From contig CAUJGJ010000309.1 of assembly GCA_963170055.1 (NCBI GenBank), forward strand, positions 172,501 through 200,000: 27,500 bases of DNA, given 5' to 3'. The position numbers and the translations under genes are program-made. The DNA is from Halisarca cf. caerulea. Lineage: Eukaryota > Porifera > Demospongiae > Chondrillida > Halisarcidae. Under the pieces are notes generated by a model. It was not told the DNA's origin, made no database searches, and was given only the letters and a program-made list of their open reading frames with translations. Positions 1-27,466 of the stretch are shown one piece after another. How positions within the stretch are numbered: position 1 is the first letter of the stretch; each line of letters begins with the position of its first letter.

Positions 1-497
1 TAATGTTGCTTCATTAGACTACTCACGTAATTTGCCAATGATCTACTGATATTTTTTGCATGTCCTTTATTTTGATTCATTGCAATTTAATTCACATAAG
101 ACTATTTCATTTATATTTTCTTCCTTTCTCTATCCTTTTTTTAAATCTATTTTTGCTTTTTGTATATTTTCCTGGGCGCCTAGGATAGTAACCATTGGCT
201 AAAGGCACTTCCAGATAAAATAAGCTTACCTAACCTAACCTAAGACTGCGTTCACACTACTATTCTAAGGAACAAGTACTTACACACAAAATAAAGATTA
301 TGTCTGCTACTGTACTGTAAGAATTAGGGGATTAGCAAGTGTCAAAAATGAACAATTTCATGCATTGCCAAGAGAACCTTTTGATGTTGCGGCGGACTCC
401 ACCAGATCCAGAGCTCTGTCAGTTGTATTCTGACTCCCTATGTACATGGAGATGTACGTGGTTAAAGAAATAATGTGAATAGTATTCTAAACAGACA
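1..497. other. Left flank, no gene recognised
   Basis: AT-rich sequence without a convincing exon on either strand. It contains a short (CCTAA)3 run near 229-243. A minus-strand AATAAA (TTTATT on the plus strand at 66-71) could serve as a distant poly(A) signal for the PPP1R37-like gene to the right, but nothing else links it to that gene. If that gene has a further C-terminal exon, it would have to lie here; I could not identify one. Confidence 0.4.
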
Positions 498-726
498 TAC
501 CATGGAGGCGCTAATCTTCACGGGATGTATATTTTGCGAATCAAAATCTTGGCTGTAATTTATGATTATATTTTCGTGAATGGACCAGCCCCTACTATAA
601 TATTATCTTTGACAAATAACTTATGTACATATCTAGCCAAATACTGGCGATTGTATTTGCACAAATACTGGTTCATTTGCGAAATTCGTGAAAATAAAGT
701 CCCTTAAAATTAGCGCCCATACGGTA
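498..726. mobile_element. MITE-like element with terminal inverted repeats
   Basis: The left end reads TACCATGGAGGCGCTAATCT. The reverse complement of the right end reads TACCGTATGGGCGCTAATTT, so the first 20 bases match at 16 positions. The element is about 229 bp, AT-rich and has no coding capacity. If the outer TA on each side is the target duplication, it behaves like a Tc1/mariner-type non-autonomous element. From memory, sponge genomes carry many elements with such GCGCTAAT / TTCGCGAA-style ends, but I cannot confirm the family here. The right end lies 3 bp from the stop codon of the PPP1R37-like model. Confidence 0.65.
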
Positions 727-728
727 CA

Positions 729-2666
729 TCAAGACACAAATCTCCACAGCCACACATATATAACTACATGCACACCTTCACTTAAGAGATCAACTGTGTC
801 TGCTCTCCCACTCTGCTGATCCAGATGAGACGTTACATCAGGAGTGTCTGTGGTGGACACAGATCCAGTATGGCTGGCTACATCCAAAGTAAGCTGGTCA
901 GTAACATCAGGTGCGTGTGTAGACCGTAGTGGAAGGTCATCAGGACTATGTTGATCCAAATCTGCTTCTTTGTCTTTATCTTCACAAGAGGTAACACGTG
1001 AGTTAGCTTGGTCTAGCAGATCTGGAAGGTCCTGTGGGGTATCACCCAAAACATTGTCACTAGGTTCCTGGACATCCATAGGAGGACTGGTTCTGCTTGA
1101 TTCATCATCTGGGCTACTCGAATGCTCTTCAATCTGGTGTTCAAATATGACTACAGCATCCAGACGTCTTTCATCAACTTTACTACCATCACCTACAACA
1201 GGTGCTACAGCCTCAAAAGGATCCACTTGTTCTTCTCTTTCCTCTTGCTCTTCACTAACATCCAAAGTAGAAGGAAGTTCAACTTTCTCCATCTCACCAG
1301 ATTCAGAAAGTGGTGCTTCTACTTCATCACCTCCTTTTAGTTTTACACTGGCATCTTCTTTCTCTTTTTCTTGAATATTCCTTAAAGTTGAAGCTTCAAT
1401 ATCTCGAAGAAGGTCCATAATCATGGCCTTATCTCTCTAGAGTTACAGAAAAAAATCAGTCTATTACGTATGATGTAATGTATGTACATACACTGCAGAC
1501 GAATTTCATTTTGGTCCCTGTGTTCTTGTATAGTGGAGTTCACAACCAGCAAAATATTCTACATATTCAGTACATCAGTAGATCTAAATATATACGTATG
1601 TACATACGTACGTACATATGTATGTACAGAAAGTGGATCTAAAAGTATTAATGAAACACATTCTGGAATGGATTAATTGTTCCTTTTCATACACCTGCTG
1701 GAGCACTGCTAGAGGTGTTGTAACTGATGTGCCCACAATAAATCAATTCACACTAAGTGTGTAGTACCCATCCACTTACTTACTATCAAAAGTCATCCGA
1801 TACATAACCTACAGTACATACGCTACATCACTATGTACGTACATACGTATGTGTAGGTGTACAAAATACAATGAAATACGTACTCTTTTATCCTAGAAAT
1901 CAAATACTATTCTACACCAGAGTTATCCCAGAAAATAAGGAACATGTGGGAAGCATATGAAGGTATTGTGGTCCACTTGTCCCTAATCATGGTGAATAAC
2001 ATACTTTTAAGTATGTTAATCTCCCCATGAAAGTGTTGCAAAGGCATTCATATTAGTCTTCCCAAAAACTAAGCAAAAATTACTTCAAAAAGGCTAATTC
2101 TTTGCTAATTTTTGACCGAATTTCATCTGGTGTATTGAGGGTGCTTGACGTGAAGGAAATATCACATTTATGGCTTCACTGCAAGAGTAAATATTGATAG
2201 TAACTTGTCAGGCTTCACTTAGCTTTGTAAACAACAGTATACATAGTTTTCTGTCCTTTCTGAGCATGGGCTGATATGAAGGAATACCAGGCTGATATGA
2301 CTTTAAATATGTGGGAAGAACACTGTTCTACACACATGAAGAAAGGTGTATTCAGAAGTCGTTCATTACCTGATCAGACTTAATAGCCTTTGGTACATCC
2401 AGTTGAGTTAACCTGTGATTCATTTTGTGTGCCAAACTGAGTGCCATAAGACCCGCTACTCTGATATCATTGTCCCTCAAGTCAAGTTGTCTCAAATTCT
2501 TGTTTTCAGCTAAAATTTCTGCAACAGCTATGGCTCCTGTATGGGAAAAAGTTACAGGACATTGCAGAATATAAGAGAATCTTTAAAGATAAAACACAAA
2601 ATATGTGCAGAAAAAACACTACTATGACCATACTGATAAGGATAAATAAACAAACATGCACACAGG

Positions 2667-2744
<78 letters not shown>

Positions 2745-3440
2745 AATTTGTCCATACAAGCACATACAATTCACATGTAAAAGTATCTATAAAAATCATA
2801 CATCAATGGCATGATTTACCTTCACAAGTTATACGAGTGTTCACCAGGACTATTTTGGTTACAGACTGATTGACTAAAAGACTTAATTTCAGCTGAATTA
2901 CCCCTGAATCTCCAACTCGATTACTACCGACATTAATCTCTTGTAAACTTCTTGTACAAGGCTGCAAAAGGAAGATATTCATTCCTAAGTGCAAGAAACC
3001 CTCGTATGTAAGTTATGCTTAGAAGAATATGTACATACCAACATGGCCGCTAGATGCTCCATCCCCATTGGAGTGAAGCTGTTGTTGCTAATATTGAGAG
3101 AATGGAGTCCATGCTGCTGTTCAGCTAGCCCCACACACACATGACGCAATCCAACATCCTACAGACATTGGAGAGTGCAAGTTAAATATATATATACAGT
3201 ATATATATATATATATATATATATATACTGTATATATATATTGATAAGACTGAATAGTCCAAACCTGTATGTAGTTATCCCTCATGTCGAGTACCCTCAG
3301 GGTATGATTAGTTCGCAATATCCCTCCAATGTTCATGGCATCTTCAGGTAATAAGTTGTTGTTGGCTATGTGGAGCTCTTGAAGGTTTTCATTGAACTTC
3401 ATTGCAGCCACTGCATAAATGAAGACATTTCTGTAGAGAA

Positions 3441-3512
<72 letters not shown>

Positions 3513-5075
3513 AACATGTATGTACACATCTACATATGTAAATACACACAGAAGCAGCTGTAACAGGTACCCAGGTAGGTAAATAGATCATATGCATGTA
3601 GCAAACATATGTGTACTCATAGAAATACATACATGCCGTTCACTTACTTAGAATAAATGATCCTTTACCAGACAGACTATTGCCATCAATGTACAGTGTG
3701 CGCAGAGCACAGTTGGCCCTGACCGATCGAAGGAGTAGGGTGAGACCTTGGTCATCCAGTCCACAGTACGACACATTCAGCATATCAATAAATGGTGACT
3801 GAAGAAAGACACTTATCAGGTTACAAGTTATTGCCGTGAAGCAATATAGAATAACACACTTACATTCTTTAACATTCTTCCTAGAGAGAGCCAAGCACGA
3901 CTTTTAAGCTTGGAATTGTGTGCAATGTTGAGTCTGGACACACACTCATAGTACTCTATCATCTCACAAATGGCAATCATACCCTACAACAAAGCGTACA
4001 ACAGGAACATTGTAAATGTTCACAAAGTGGCATTGAGCGCATTACATTTTAACAAGACTACCATACGCACATCATCTTCCACTCCTGATTTTTGTATGTC
4101 CAAACATGTCATGCAAAGTCTTCCAAGAACCATCTCCAAGGTTTCACAGGTTCTGTGATCCAGTCGCACCCCAGCAAGGTCCAAGGTATCGATGGGTGTA
4201 TTCAGATCATCCAATCTCTGTATAAATGAAACAGAAAGACCACAGTGGGTGCAAGTACAAAGAGACTATGAATACTCTCAAAGCACTAAACATACGTAAT
4301 AATTCATAATGTACACAAGGTACATACTACGTACGTATGTACATACCAGATATACATACATACAACTAGTACATTTATGACTCTTTAATCCGGCCGTTGA
4401 TAATCAAGAACCCTTGCTATCCAGCCAGTAGAAATGCGTACCCAATGTGCACAGTGCATTATAAGATTTGGTTAATCCAGCACTCTCTTTATTCCAGCAT
4501 CTTTTAGTACAACAAATATGGCTGGATTAAAGAGTCACAACTGTACTGATTTACATACATACGTACATGCTGAAAATACAGAATGTAAGTACAAAGATGT
4601 ATTACACACATACGTACGTACCTCTAGCTGTTCAAGAAGTTTCTGAATTGGTTTAATACGCTCCAGAGCACAAGCTTCATTGTACAGCTCGATCATGTCA
4701 ACTGCCATTTCATTAGGGTCTGAAAAAAGGGAAGAAAATGGTTACAAGATGCCAACTAAAGCAAACTACAGAAAGCATACCAGGCTCCCACAGTCTACCA
4801 GTGGGGAATAGGACAGCCAGTGAATCATCTGTCTTGAACTCAACCTTCTTCTTGGCAGTCTTGTTATTAGAAGGTTCATCACTGTCACTATTGTCGCCAA
4901 ACACCATTGTTTCCTCACAAGAGGTTTCTGTAGGAACTGGATGTTCCTTGTCAGCAATTAGAACCAAGCTGTCCAGAGCCTGAAAATCTGATACGTTTTC
5001 AACATCATGATAATCTTCATCACTGCTAACTGATGCCCTTAAAGGGTCTGTAATATCTTCATCCGGTGAAATCAT
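729..5075 (-). CDS. PPP1R37: PPP1R37-like protein phosphatase 1 regulatory subunit (10 exons)
   Basis: This encodes a leucine-rich-repeat regulator that docks on protein phosphatase 1. My exon model, in transcript order, is 4781-5075, 4622-4719, 4071-4217, 3864-3983, 3648-3798, 3265-3410, 3039-3158, 2820-2961, 2370-2536 and 729-1436. All junctions are GT-AG, phases agree, and the sum is 2094 nt (697 aa); human PPP1R37 is about 690 aa. The acidic N-terminus (1-75) leads to KKKVEF (75-80), which fits the PP1-docking RVxF motif and sits where human PPP1R37 has KRVTF. Residues about 132-455 are LRRs of the family, e.g. LDLAGVRLDHRTCETLE, MIEYYE, LDMRDNYI and GLMALSLAHKMNH. Residues about 480-697 form an acidic, Ser/Thr-rich tail. 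The start ATG follows an in-frame TGA two codons upstream. The last 15 codons are uncertain, because a possible donor (GAAG|GTGTGC at 776/775) could lead to another exon. Assignment is strong; the 3' end is weak. Confidence 0.88.
1437..2369 (-). other. Intron 9 of the PPP1R37-like gene
   Basis: This 933 bp intron has donor CAG|GTAATG and an acceptor preceded by a T-rich tract ending in CTCTAG. It holds a TACGTA/GTAC tetranucleotide tract near 1591-1628, scattered GTAC copies near 1480 and 1830-1850, and an AT-rich stretch near 2050-2130 with repeated AATTAGC/GCTAATT words that may be an old inverted-repeat element. I see no coding sequence. Confidence 0.6.
1591..1628. repeat. TACG/GTAC tetranucleotide tract
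   Basis: This self-complementary tract is built from TACGTA and GTACATAC units inside intron 9. Similar short tracts recur near 1480, 1840, 4325-4360 and 4608-4622, so the motif is locally abundant in this gene's introns. Confidence 0.7.
2669..2739. repeat. (TG)n microsatellite, about 35 units
   Basis: Uninterrupted TG on the plus strand means CA on the sense strand of the PPP1R37-like transcript. It lies in intron 8 (2537-2819), starting about 80 nt downstream of the 5' splice site of exon 8. Confidence 0.97.
3185..3242. repeat. Perfect 58-bp AT-rich palindrome
   Basis: An (AT)n tract is interrupted symmetrically by CAGT at 3197-3200 and ACTG at 3227-3230. The 58 bp therefore read the same on both strands, with the centre near 3213.5. 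It takes up more than half of the 106-bp intron 6 (3159-3264) of the PPP1R37-like gene. It may form a cruciform in DNA or a hairpin in the pre-mRNA. Confidence 0.93.
3443..3509. repeat. (TG)n microsatellite, about 33 units
   Basis: Uninterrupted TG on the plus strand (CA on the sense strand) lies in intron 5 (3411-3647) of the PPP1R37-like gene and ends about 30 nt before the 3' splice site of exon 6. It is the second CA-sense tract close to a splice site in this gene. Confidence 0.97.
4367..4548. mobile_element. MITE-like element with 29-bp terminal inverted repeats
   Basis: The left end (4367-4395) and the reverse complement of the right end (4520-4548) match at 25 of 29 positions and share the core TGACTCTTTAATCC. 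The interior is about 124 bp, non-coding, and contains further TTAATCC/GGATTAA words. It lies within intron 2 (4218-4621) of the PPP1R37-like gene. The size and ends fit a non-autonomous DNA transposon; I do not recognise the family. Confidence 0.75.
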
Positions 5076-5313
5076 ATCTCACTCTTACGTAGATCCTAAC
5101 AATAGACAAAACTACCATTGACCACCATACCACTACGCTGGTCAAACAACATCCTGTTGACAATAGATGGTGTATAAGACCAAAAGTAGGTTCAAGATAC
5201 ACTAAGTACTGTACTTGTTCCAATTGGCACACCCACAAAATAAAATAACGGAGCAGACGGTACTTCATTAAAGAGGAGCAAAATACAAATATGTACTTTG
5301 ACTGGGCACTATC

Positions 5314-5632
5314 ATTAGAAAGGCGCTTAGTAATTGAGAACAAATTTTTGATCAATTTAAAATGGCTGCCCGCTGAGTCCACACAAGGGAGGTACGTAGA
5401 TTATGTTTTGTGTGGCTACCATGTCTACAGAAGGGAGCCCTTAATTGGAGAGGTGCTCGATCATGAGAAGGAGTTAATCAATGCCTACACTTGTATTCCG
5501 CAGTTGTAGTTCACCAGTCAGGAGTATCCTAAAAATAGCTTTCCCATTCTGGAGGTTCTTTTTTGCAACAAAAAAATATTACCATTAAGTCAAAGGGGTG
5601 CCATTATTAGAGAGGTGTGCTAATTGGAACAA
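5314..5632. repeat. Degenerate direct repeats, ATTAGAGAGGTGCTxAATTGGAAC type
   Basis: Three related copies lie at about 5314-5343, 5441-5480 and 5606-5632. They share ATTAGA-AGG, a GTG/GCG core and TAATTG-GAAC. The copies are diverged and unevenly spaced, which suggests remnants of a dispersed element rather than a functional array. Confidence 0.45.
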
Positions 5633-6382
5633 GTATGGCAGTGGACTCAAACACATATGGTTGAAGACTGTAACCAAAATAGATAATAAACATACAATCT
5701 TGTCTCCTCTGATGAGGGAGCTCCCAAATCTGTACCAGATACACCCAAACTACCACAAAGATAACACATACGACCAAAATACAGGGGCAGGGGTTGTATG
5801 TAGGCAAAAAGTGCATCACCAAAAGGAAGTTGTGACACATGCACGCTACAGTTTGCAATAGTTATACTGATTGCACACAGAACATAACTCACTCAATACT
5901 AGTCCACTACAATATTCTATTGTAAACAGCTTTAACAAGAAGACATGATTCACGCGGCATTTCACAAATATATACACGTAGATACGTACTAGTATTTCAC
6001 TCCCACCAAGAATGTTAAAGCTATGGAATTCACTCCGCTATTCGAGAATAGAAAACTCCTAATATTGGACGCAAAACTTGATACGACTAGACCTTCCCAA
6101 CTGTAGAACACTGCATGTGGACCAATAATGGACGATTTATAAATGGACTCTGAATCACATCCACTTCCGAAGACCTACACTAAAATGATGTAATGATTGG
6201 CGTATAATCTTATAGTAGTTACTAGGATTAAATTTCCATGCCAACTGTCTCTTTAGAGTGCTTACCAGTGAAACAAGCTTCAACACAGTTTCCTGCCTGC
6301 CATTTTGTTCATGTGATTACTCCCCTTTTACCTAATTAGGGTTTTCCCCAATTTCGACAGTTGGCGTGGCTACAAAATGTAC

Positions 6383-6390
6383 TATAAATA
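6383..6390 (+). promoter_or_regulatory. TATA-like box upstream of COX7A-family gene
   Basis: TATAAATA lies 40 bp before the ATG at 6423, which would give a short 5' UTR of roughly 10 nt if initiation is at the usual distance. It is the best TATA match close to this start. The box is seen; promoter activity is inferred. Confidence 0.4.
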
Positions 6391-6422
6391 CAGCCAAATA
6401 ACCAGCAGAATACAGCCAGCAG

Positions 6423-9096
6423 ATGTTGTTTCGGCTTACAATAGACAGGTATTTGATACAAATTGTTATGTATTATAGGCCTAAAGCATAGATACTCGAC
6501 CGGTTAAAGTTATCTATTGTTTTCTGTGTTAATGGAGTGCCATGCTACCTAAGCTACCTAATGGTAATACAAGCATGAATGTTATCCAGCCATCGTGTAT
6601 GTTATTGTTTTTGTCACATCATAAACAGATTCCTTTCTCTGCGTCTCTATTCCTAGAGCTTTGTTGAACCTGAGCCGCCACGGGTAGCAAAACCCTCTCC
6701 TCCACACGGCAGTGTAGCAGCTGCACCTTCACCATCATCACCAAGTGGAGGGGGAATTGTCCACAGAATGAACAGGACAAAATTATTTCAAAAACTGTTC
6801 ACTGTAAGTTTCTGTCCTGTTTGCTTTTTGATGTGGTTAGTATCAATTCTTTGCATTGCTTTTTGTGTTTTTGTGTGGTTACATACTATGCAGAGAGATC
6901 ACCTTTCTGATGTTTGTACCCCTTCTGTCTCCGTCTTATTTCTCCATTCCAAAAGAAATACAAAAGGCAATTCATTGTTCAGCATTTGGAGTCTGTAAAC
7001 ATTGATACTAGTCTTGCCAGAGTCTCGTGAACCAGACCTTACTCACCCACACATGGCAAGAAGTGTGTAGGGTCTAGCTACGTGAGACTAGTCTTGCCAC
7101 AGTGATTGTGGTACATCTTATTGACCTTATGTACTATTGATGATAAGATACGTATGCTAAAAGCACTTTGTATTGTACAGGATGCATGTGAAAGGCATAC
7201 TAAATGAACCTCCCACAAGACTAGTAGTGCAGTCATAATGTATGAGTTTCTCGTTTATATACATAGACATCCACATACTTCCCCGGATGTTAAAGAGGAG
7301 TCATTTGACATTGAATATGTCACTATCTCAAAATGTAGTCTGGTTTACCACAAACCCCAATTTTGACATTTTGTCAGAGACTACAACACCACCAGGACAG
7401 GAGACTACCTAAAATGAGTAGTTACCTGTCATTGAGGAAATTGAGAATCCTAATTTATGACAAACCACCAATTGGTATTGTAACATATGTACATAGTATA
7501 TTGGGGTACTGTTTTTTTGAGGGTTTAAACAATTGTGGTTTTCCTGGTTTGGAGAGAAAGGAGCCATAAAATATTCATTCACGGGAGTTAGTATTACTAC
7601 AAGTTTTAATTTCCTTCTTGCATGAACCACTATTTTTACTACAAATTTTTAGCATCCTTGAGAACTTTACCCCTCAAAAAACGCCCTTCATATTACAGCC
7701 TCATAAATTAAATATTTTATTGGAATGTACATGCATATAATAGTATCATGGCAACACTAGTAGTATTGCAGAAATGTGTGAATCTGTGCATCTCAAGGTG
7801 TACACCAGCATTGGATCTCTGGATCTTTTTGTTTCATATTCTCCATTTAAAGCTTTCATCTAACTTTGTAAATGTGCTAGACGAGTGAGACACAATCTAT
7901 CCTGCCATAAGTGAATTGGAGGGGCTACCATATTCGGTGTATGTTCTAAGGACAAGTGCGTACTTTTGGTGGCACCTGGGTGAGTACACATATAGATAGA
8001 TAGATAAATTTAATTTTTGATAGGAAATGCCCCATCAGCAAAGCTGGTCTACCTGGGCGTCCTATTTAATACAAGTACATACATTAAATAAGATAATTGT
8101 GATAAATTTGAAATTGGGATACCAGCATGCATATGAGAAAAAATTGATACTAATAATTTTGTCTAGTGCTATATAATAATAGTAAAGAAATGACATCATT
8201 GAAAATCAAAATTGATTAATGAATTACAAAATTCAACATGAATCAAAGTGCCTTCTAATCAGAGTAACAGAGTTTGCATCTCACAGATGTTGAGGCAGAG
8301 CATTCCATGATACACTACCTTGATATTGAAAAGATTTTCGACCACATTCAGTTGATATACTTTCCAAAAACAGTTTATTACTAGTCCTAGTTTCATGAGC
8401 ACATACATTGGAATTTGTTCATCAAATACCATGGGGGTCTGCGAAGGTCATCCAACATTGATTCAAGACTTGTGCATTTACCATAACACCTAATCATCCT
8501 GGTCTTCTGCGTAGATTTCAGACGAAGAAATATTGTATTAGAATATAACAGGCTATTGTTTTGCTTTATACAGAAGGCACCTCCTCCTCCTCCTCCTCCT
8601 CCATTATTTCACTATTTAGAGGTTCTCTAGTTGGAAGTGCAGCATACATCTGTGCTGAATGTACCTGGTCTAAATAGCACTACTTGACACAGTCAACAGT
8701 TCACAGCTGTCGTTGTATTCTAATACGCTATTTCTTCGTCTGATTACTGTAACATTTTGAGAGTCACTTGTAGTGTTGAACTGGTCAACTTGAATAGTTA
8801 TTGAGTTCTCTGACCACGGGATACTGTTAGTTTCCTAGGGCTTGTAGCACCCATGGTGCAGTTACGTATGTATTATGTATTGTGGGAAGTTTGCTGCTCT
8901 TTCTACCAATTTAATTGTTGATTTCTATTATTCCCTGCAGGAGTCAACAACTGCCGACCTCCCTGTGTTCCTACGCAGAGGGTCTTTTGATGCCATTGCA
9001 TACAGAGGAGTTATGGTGTTCTCAGTCGTTGGTATAGGGCTTACTTTTTGGTGTATTGGACAAATTGCTACCGGAAGAATGCAGAAGAAACATTAG
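6423..9096 (+). CDS. COX7A: Cytochrome c oxidase subunit 7A family protein (3 exons)
   Basis: This is a small subunit of mitochondrial respiratory complex IV. Exons 6423-6448, 6659-6803 and 8941-9096 join in phase to 327 nt (108 aa). The second exon uses the later AG of CTAGAG, because the earlier one leads to a stop. Exon 1 codes only MLFRLTID plus a split codon. Residues about 10-42 are rich in Pro, Ser and Gly. The family core begins at KLFQKLF and continues through LPVFLRRG (64-71), a Tyr-Arg pair (78-79) and one membrane helix (about 80-101) to the basic end GRMQKKH. This matches vertebrate COX7A (KLFQ, P-[LV]-YLK-x-G, YR-x-TM). The PV-[YF]-L-[KR]-RG spacing and long N-terminus recall COX7A2L (SCAF1), the supercomplex assembly form, but one animal COX7A gene could cover both roles. 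The N-terminal presequence is weak. Assignment is firm; subtype is open. Confidence 0.85.
7007..7099. repeat. Short repeat unit flanked by ACTAGTCTTGCCA copies
   Basis: ACTAGTCTTGCCA occurs at 7007-7019 and again at 7087-7099. The interior has weakly inverted words (GTCTCGTGAACCAGACC against GGTCTAGCTACGTGAGAC). It is probably a remnant of a short dispersed element; class unknown. Confidence 0.4.
7992..8595 (-). mobile_element. Truncated, frameshifted non-LTR retrotransposon 3' end (CR1/L2-like)
   Basis: Read on the minus strand, 8595 to about 8235 encodes the end of a LINE reverse-transcriptase ORF in two frames. The first frame has SNTIFLRLKSTQKTRMIRC and SLESMLDDLRRP. The second has HETRTSNKLFLESIS, then KSFQYQGSVSWNALP, a stop, then TLIRRHFDSC. 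The F-Y-G-W-N-LP pattern followed by a short basic helix is the usual C-terminus of CR1/L2-type LINEs. A 3' UTR follows and ends in (ATCT)n at about 8006-7992, as LINE tails often do. The frameshift and internal stop show a dead copy. It is antisense to the host gene. Confidence 0.7.
8519..8743. repeat. 27-bp inverted repeat, 225 bp outer span
   Basis: The left arm 8519-8545 begins CAGACGAAGAAATA. The reverse complement of the right arm (8717-8743) matches it at 25 of 27 positions. The left arm is in frame with the LINE remnant (SNTIFLRL on the minus strand), and the right arm reads SNTLFLRL on the plus strand. The pair could therefore be two LINE pieces in opposite orientation rather than transposon ends. 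Confidence 0.7.
8580..8602. repeat. (TCC)n triplet run
   Basis: About seven CTC/TCC units lie between the two arms of the 8519-8743 inverted repeat. It is a simple repeat with no coding role here. Confidence 0.9.
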
Positions 9097-9314
9097 CGAT
9101 CCTGCACAGACTTCATGGATGTTGTGATTCTAGTTATGCGTCATTGGTCTATGATTGTAAAAAGACTATTATATTATGTACACTCACGATAGATTACAGG
9201 GAAGAATACGGATTTCTTGGTATTTGGAATTCAAACACCTAACGTTTGTTCTCTGAACCGAACCACCACCGAAACCGAAGTCTAAAAATTATATTATTCC
9301 AAGCATATAATATA

Positions 9315-9320
9315 AATAAA
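9315..9320 (+). terminator. Poly(A) signal of the COX7A-family gene
   Basis: AATAAA lies 219 nt after the COX7A stop codon and under 90 bp before the start codon of the next gene. The position fits a 3' UTR of about 240 nt. No other AATAAA is nearby. Confidence 0.6.
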
Positions 9321-9406
9321 CGTACTAGTCACGATTTCGGTAACGATAAGTAGTTTGACCCGTTGTCCGTATCCTATGTGGACGCTTGCCTTCCTTGGCC
9401 AGAAGA

Positions 9407-27466
<18,060 letters not shown>

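Larger units (their letters stand above)
5076..6422. other. Divergent intergenic region between PPP1R37-like and COX7A genes
   Basis: This 1.35 kb lies between two start codons on opposite strands, so it must hold both promoters. Apart from degenerate repeats (5314-5632) and the TATA-like box near 6383 I see no feature. The short open frames here have no recognisable protein character. Confidence 0.5.
6804..8940 (+). other. Intron 2 of the COX7A-family gene
   Basis: This 2137 bp intron has donor ACT|GTAAGT and an acceptor ending in ATTCCCTGCAG. It carries the ACTAGTCTTGCCA repeats, a dead LINE 3' end in antisense, an inverted repeat and a short TCC run, each listed separately. The open frames at 6768-6998 and 7363-7569 run through intron sequence and look accidental. 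The stretch 7100-7990 shows nothing I can name. Confidence 0.65.

Noticed and set aside
229..243. (CCTAA)3 as a telomere-like tract
   Set aside because: Too short, and not the TTAGGG unit of animals; treated as chance or part of an old repeat.
970..1374. 134-codon open frame on the plus strand, Ser-rich
   Set aside because: It is the antisense shadow of the acidic tail exon of the PPP1R37-like gene, which is supported by phase and family similarity.
3120..3411. 96-codon minus-strand ORF running through the AT palindrome
   Set aside because: It is exon 6 of the PPP1R37-like gene read through its donor into intron 6 (the YIYIYIY run). The spliced form fits the LRR pattern.
5598..5892. Overlapping 81-87 codon frames in the intergenic region
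   Set aside because: No family signature, no splice context, and overlap with degenerate repeats.
6768..6998. 76-codon ORF continuing past COX7A exon 2
   Set aside because: It reads through a consensus donor (GTAAGT at 6804) into intron sequence. The spliced model continues into the conserved COX7A core.
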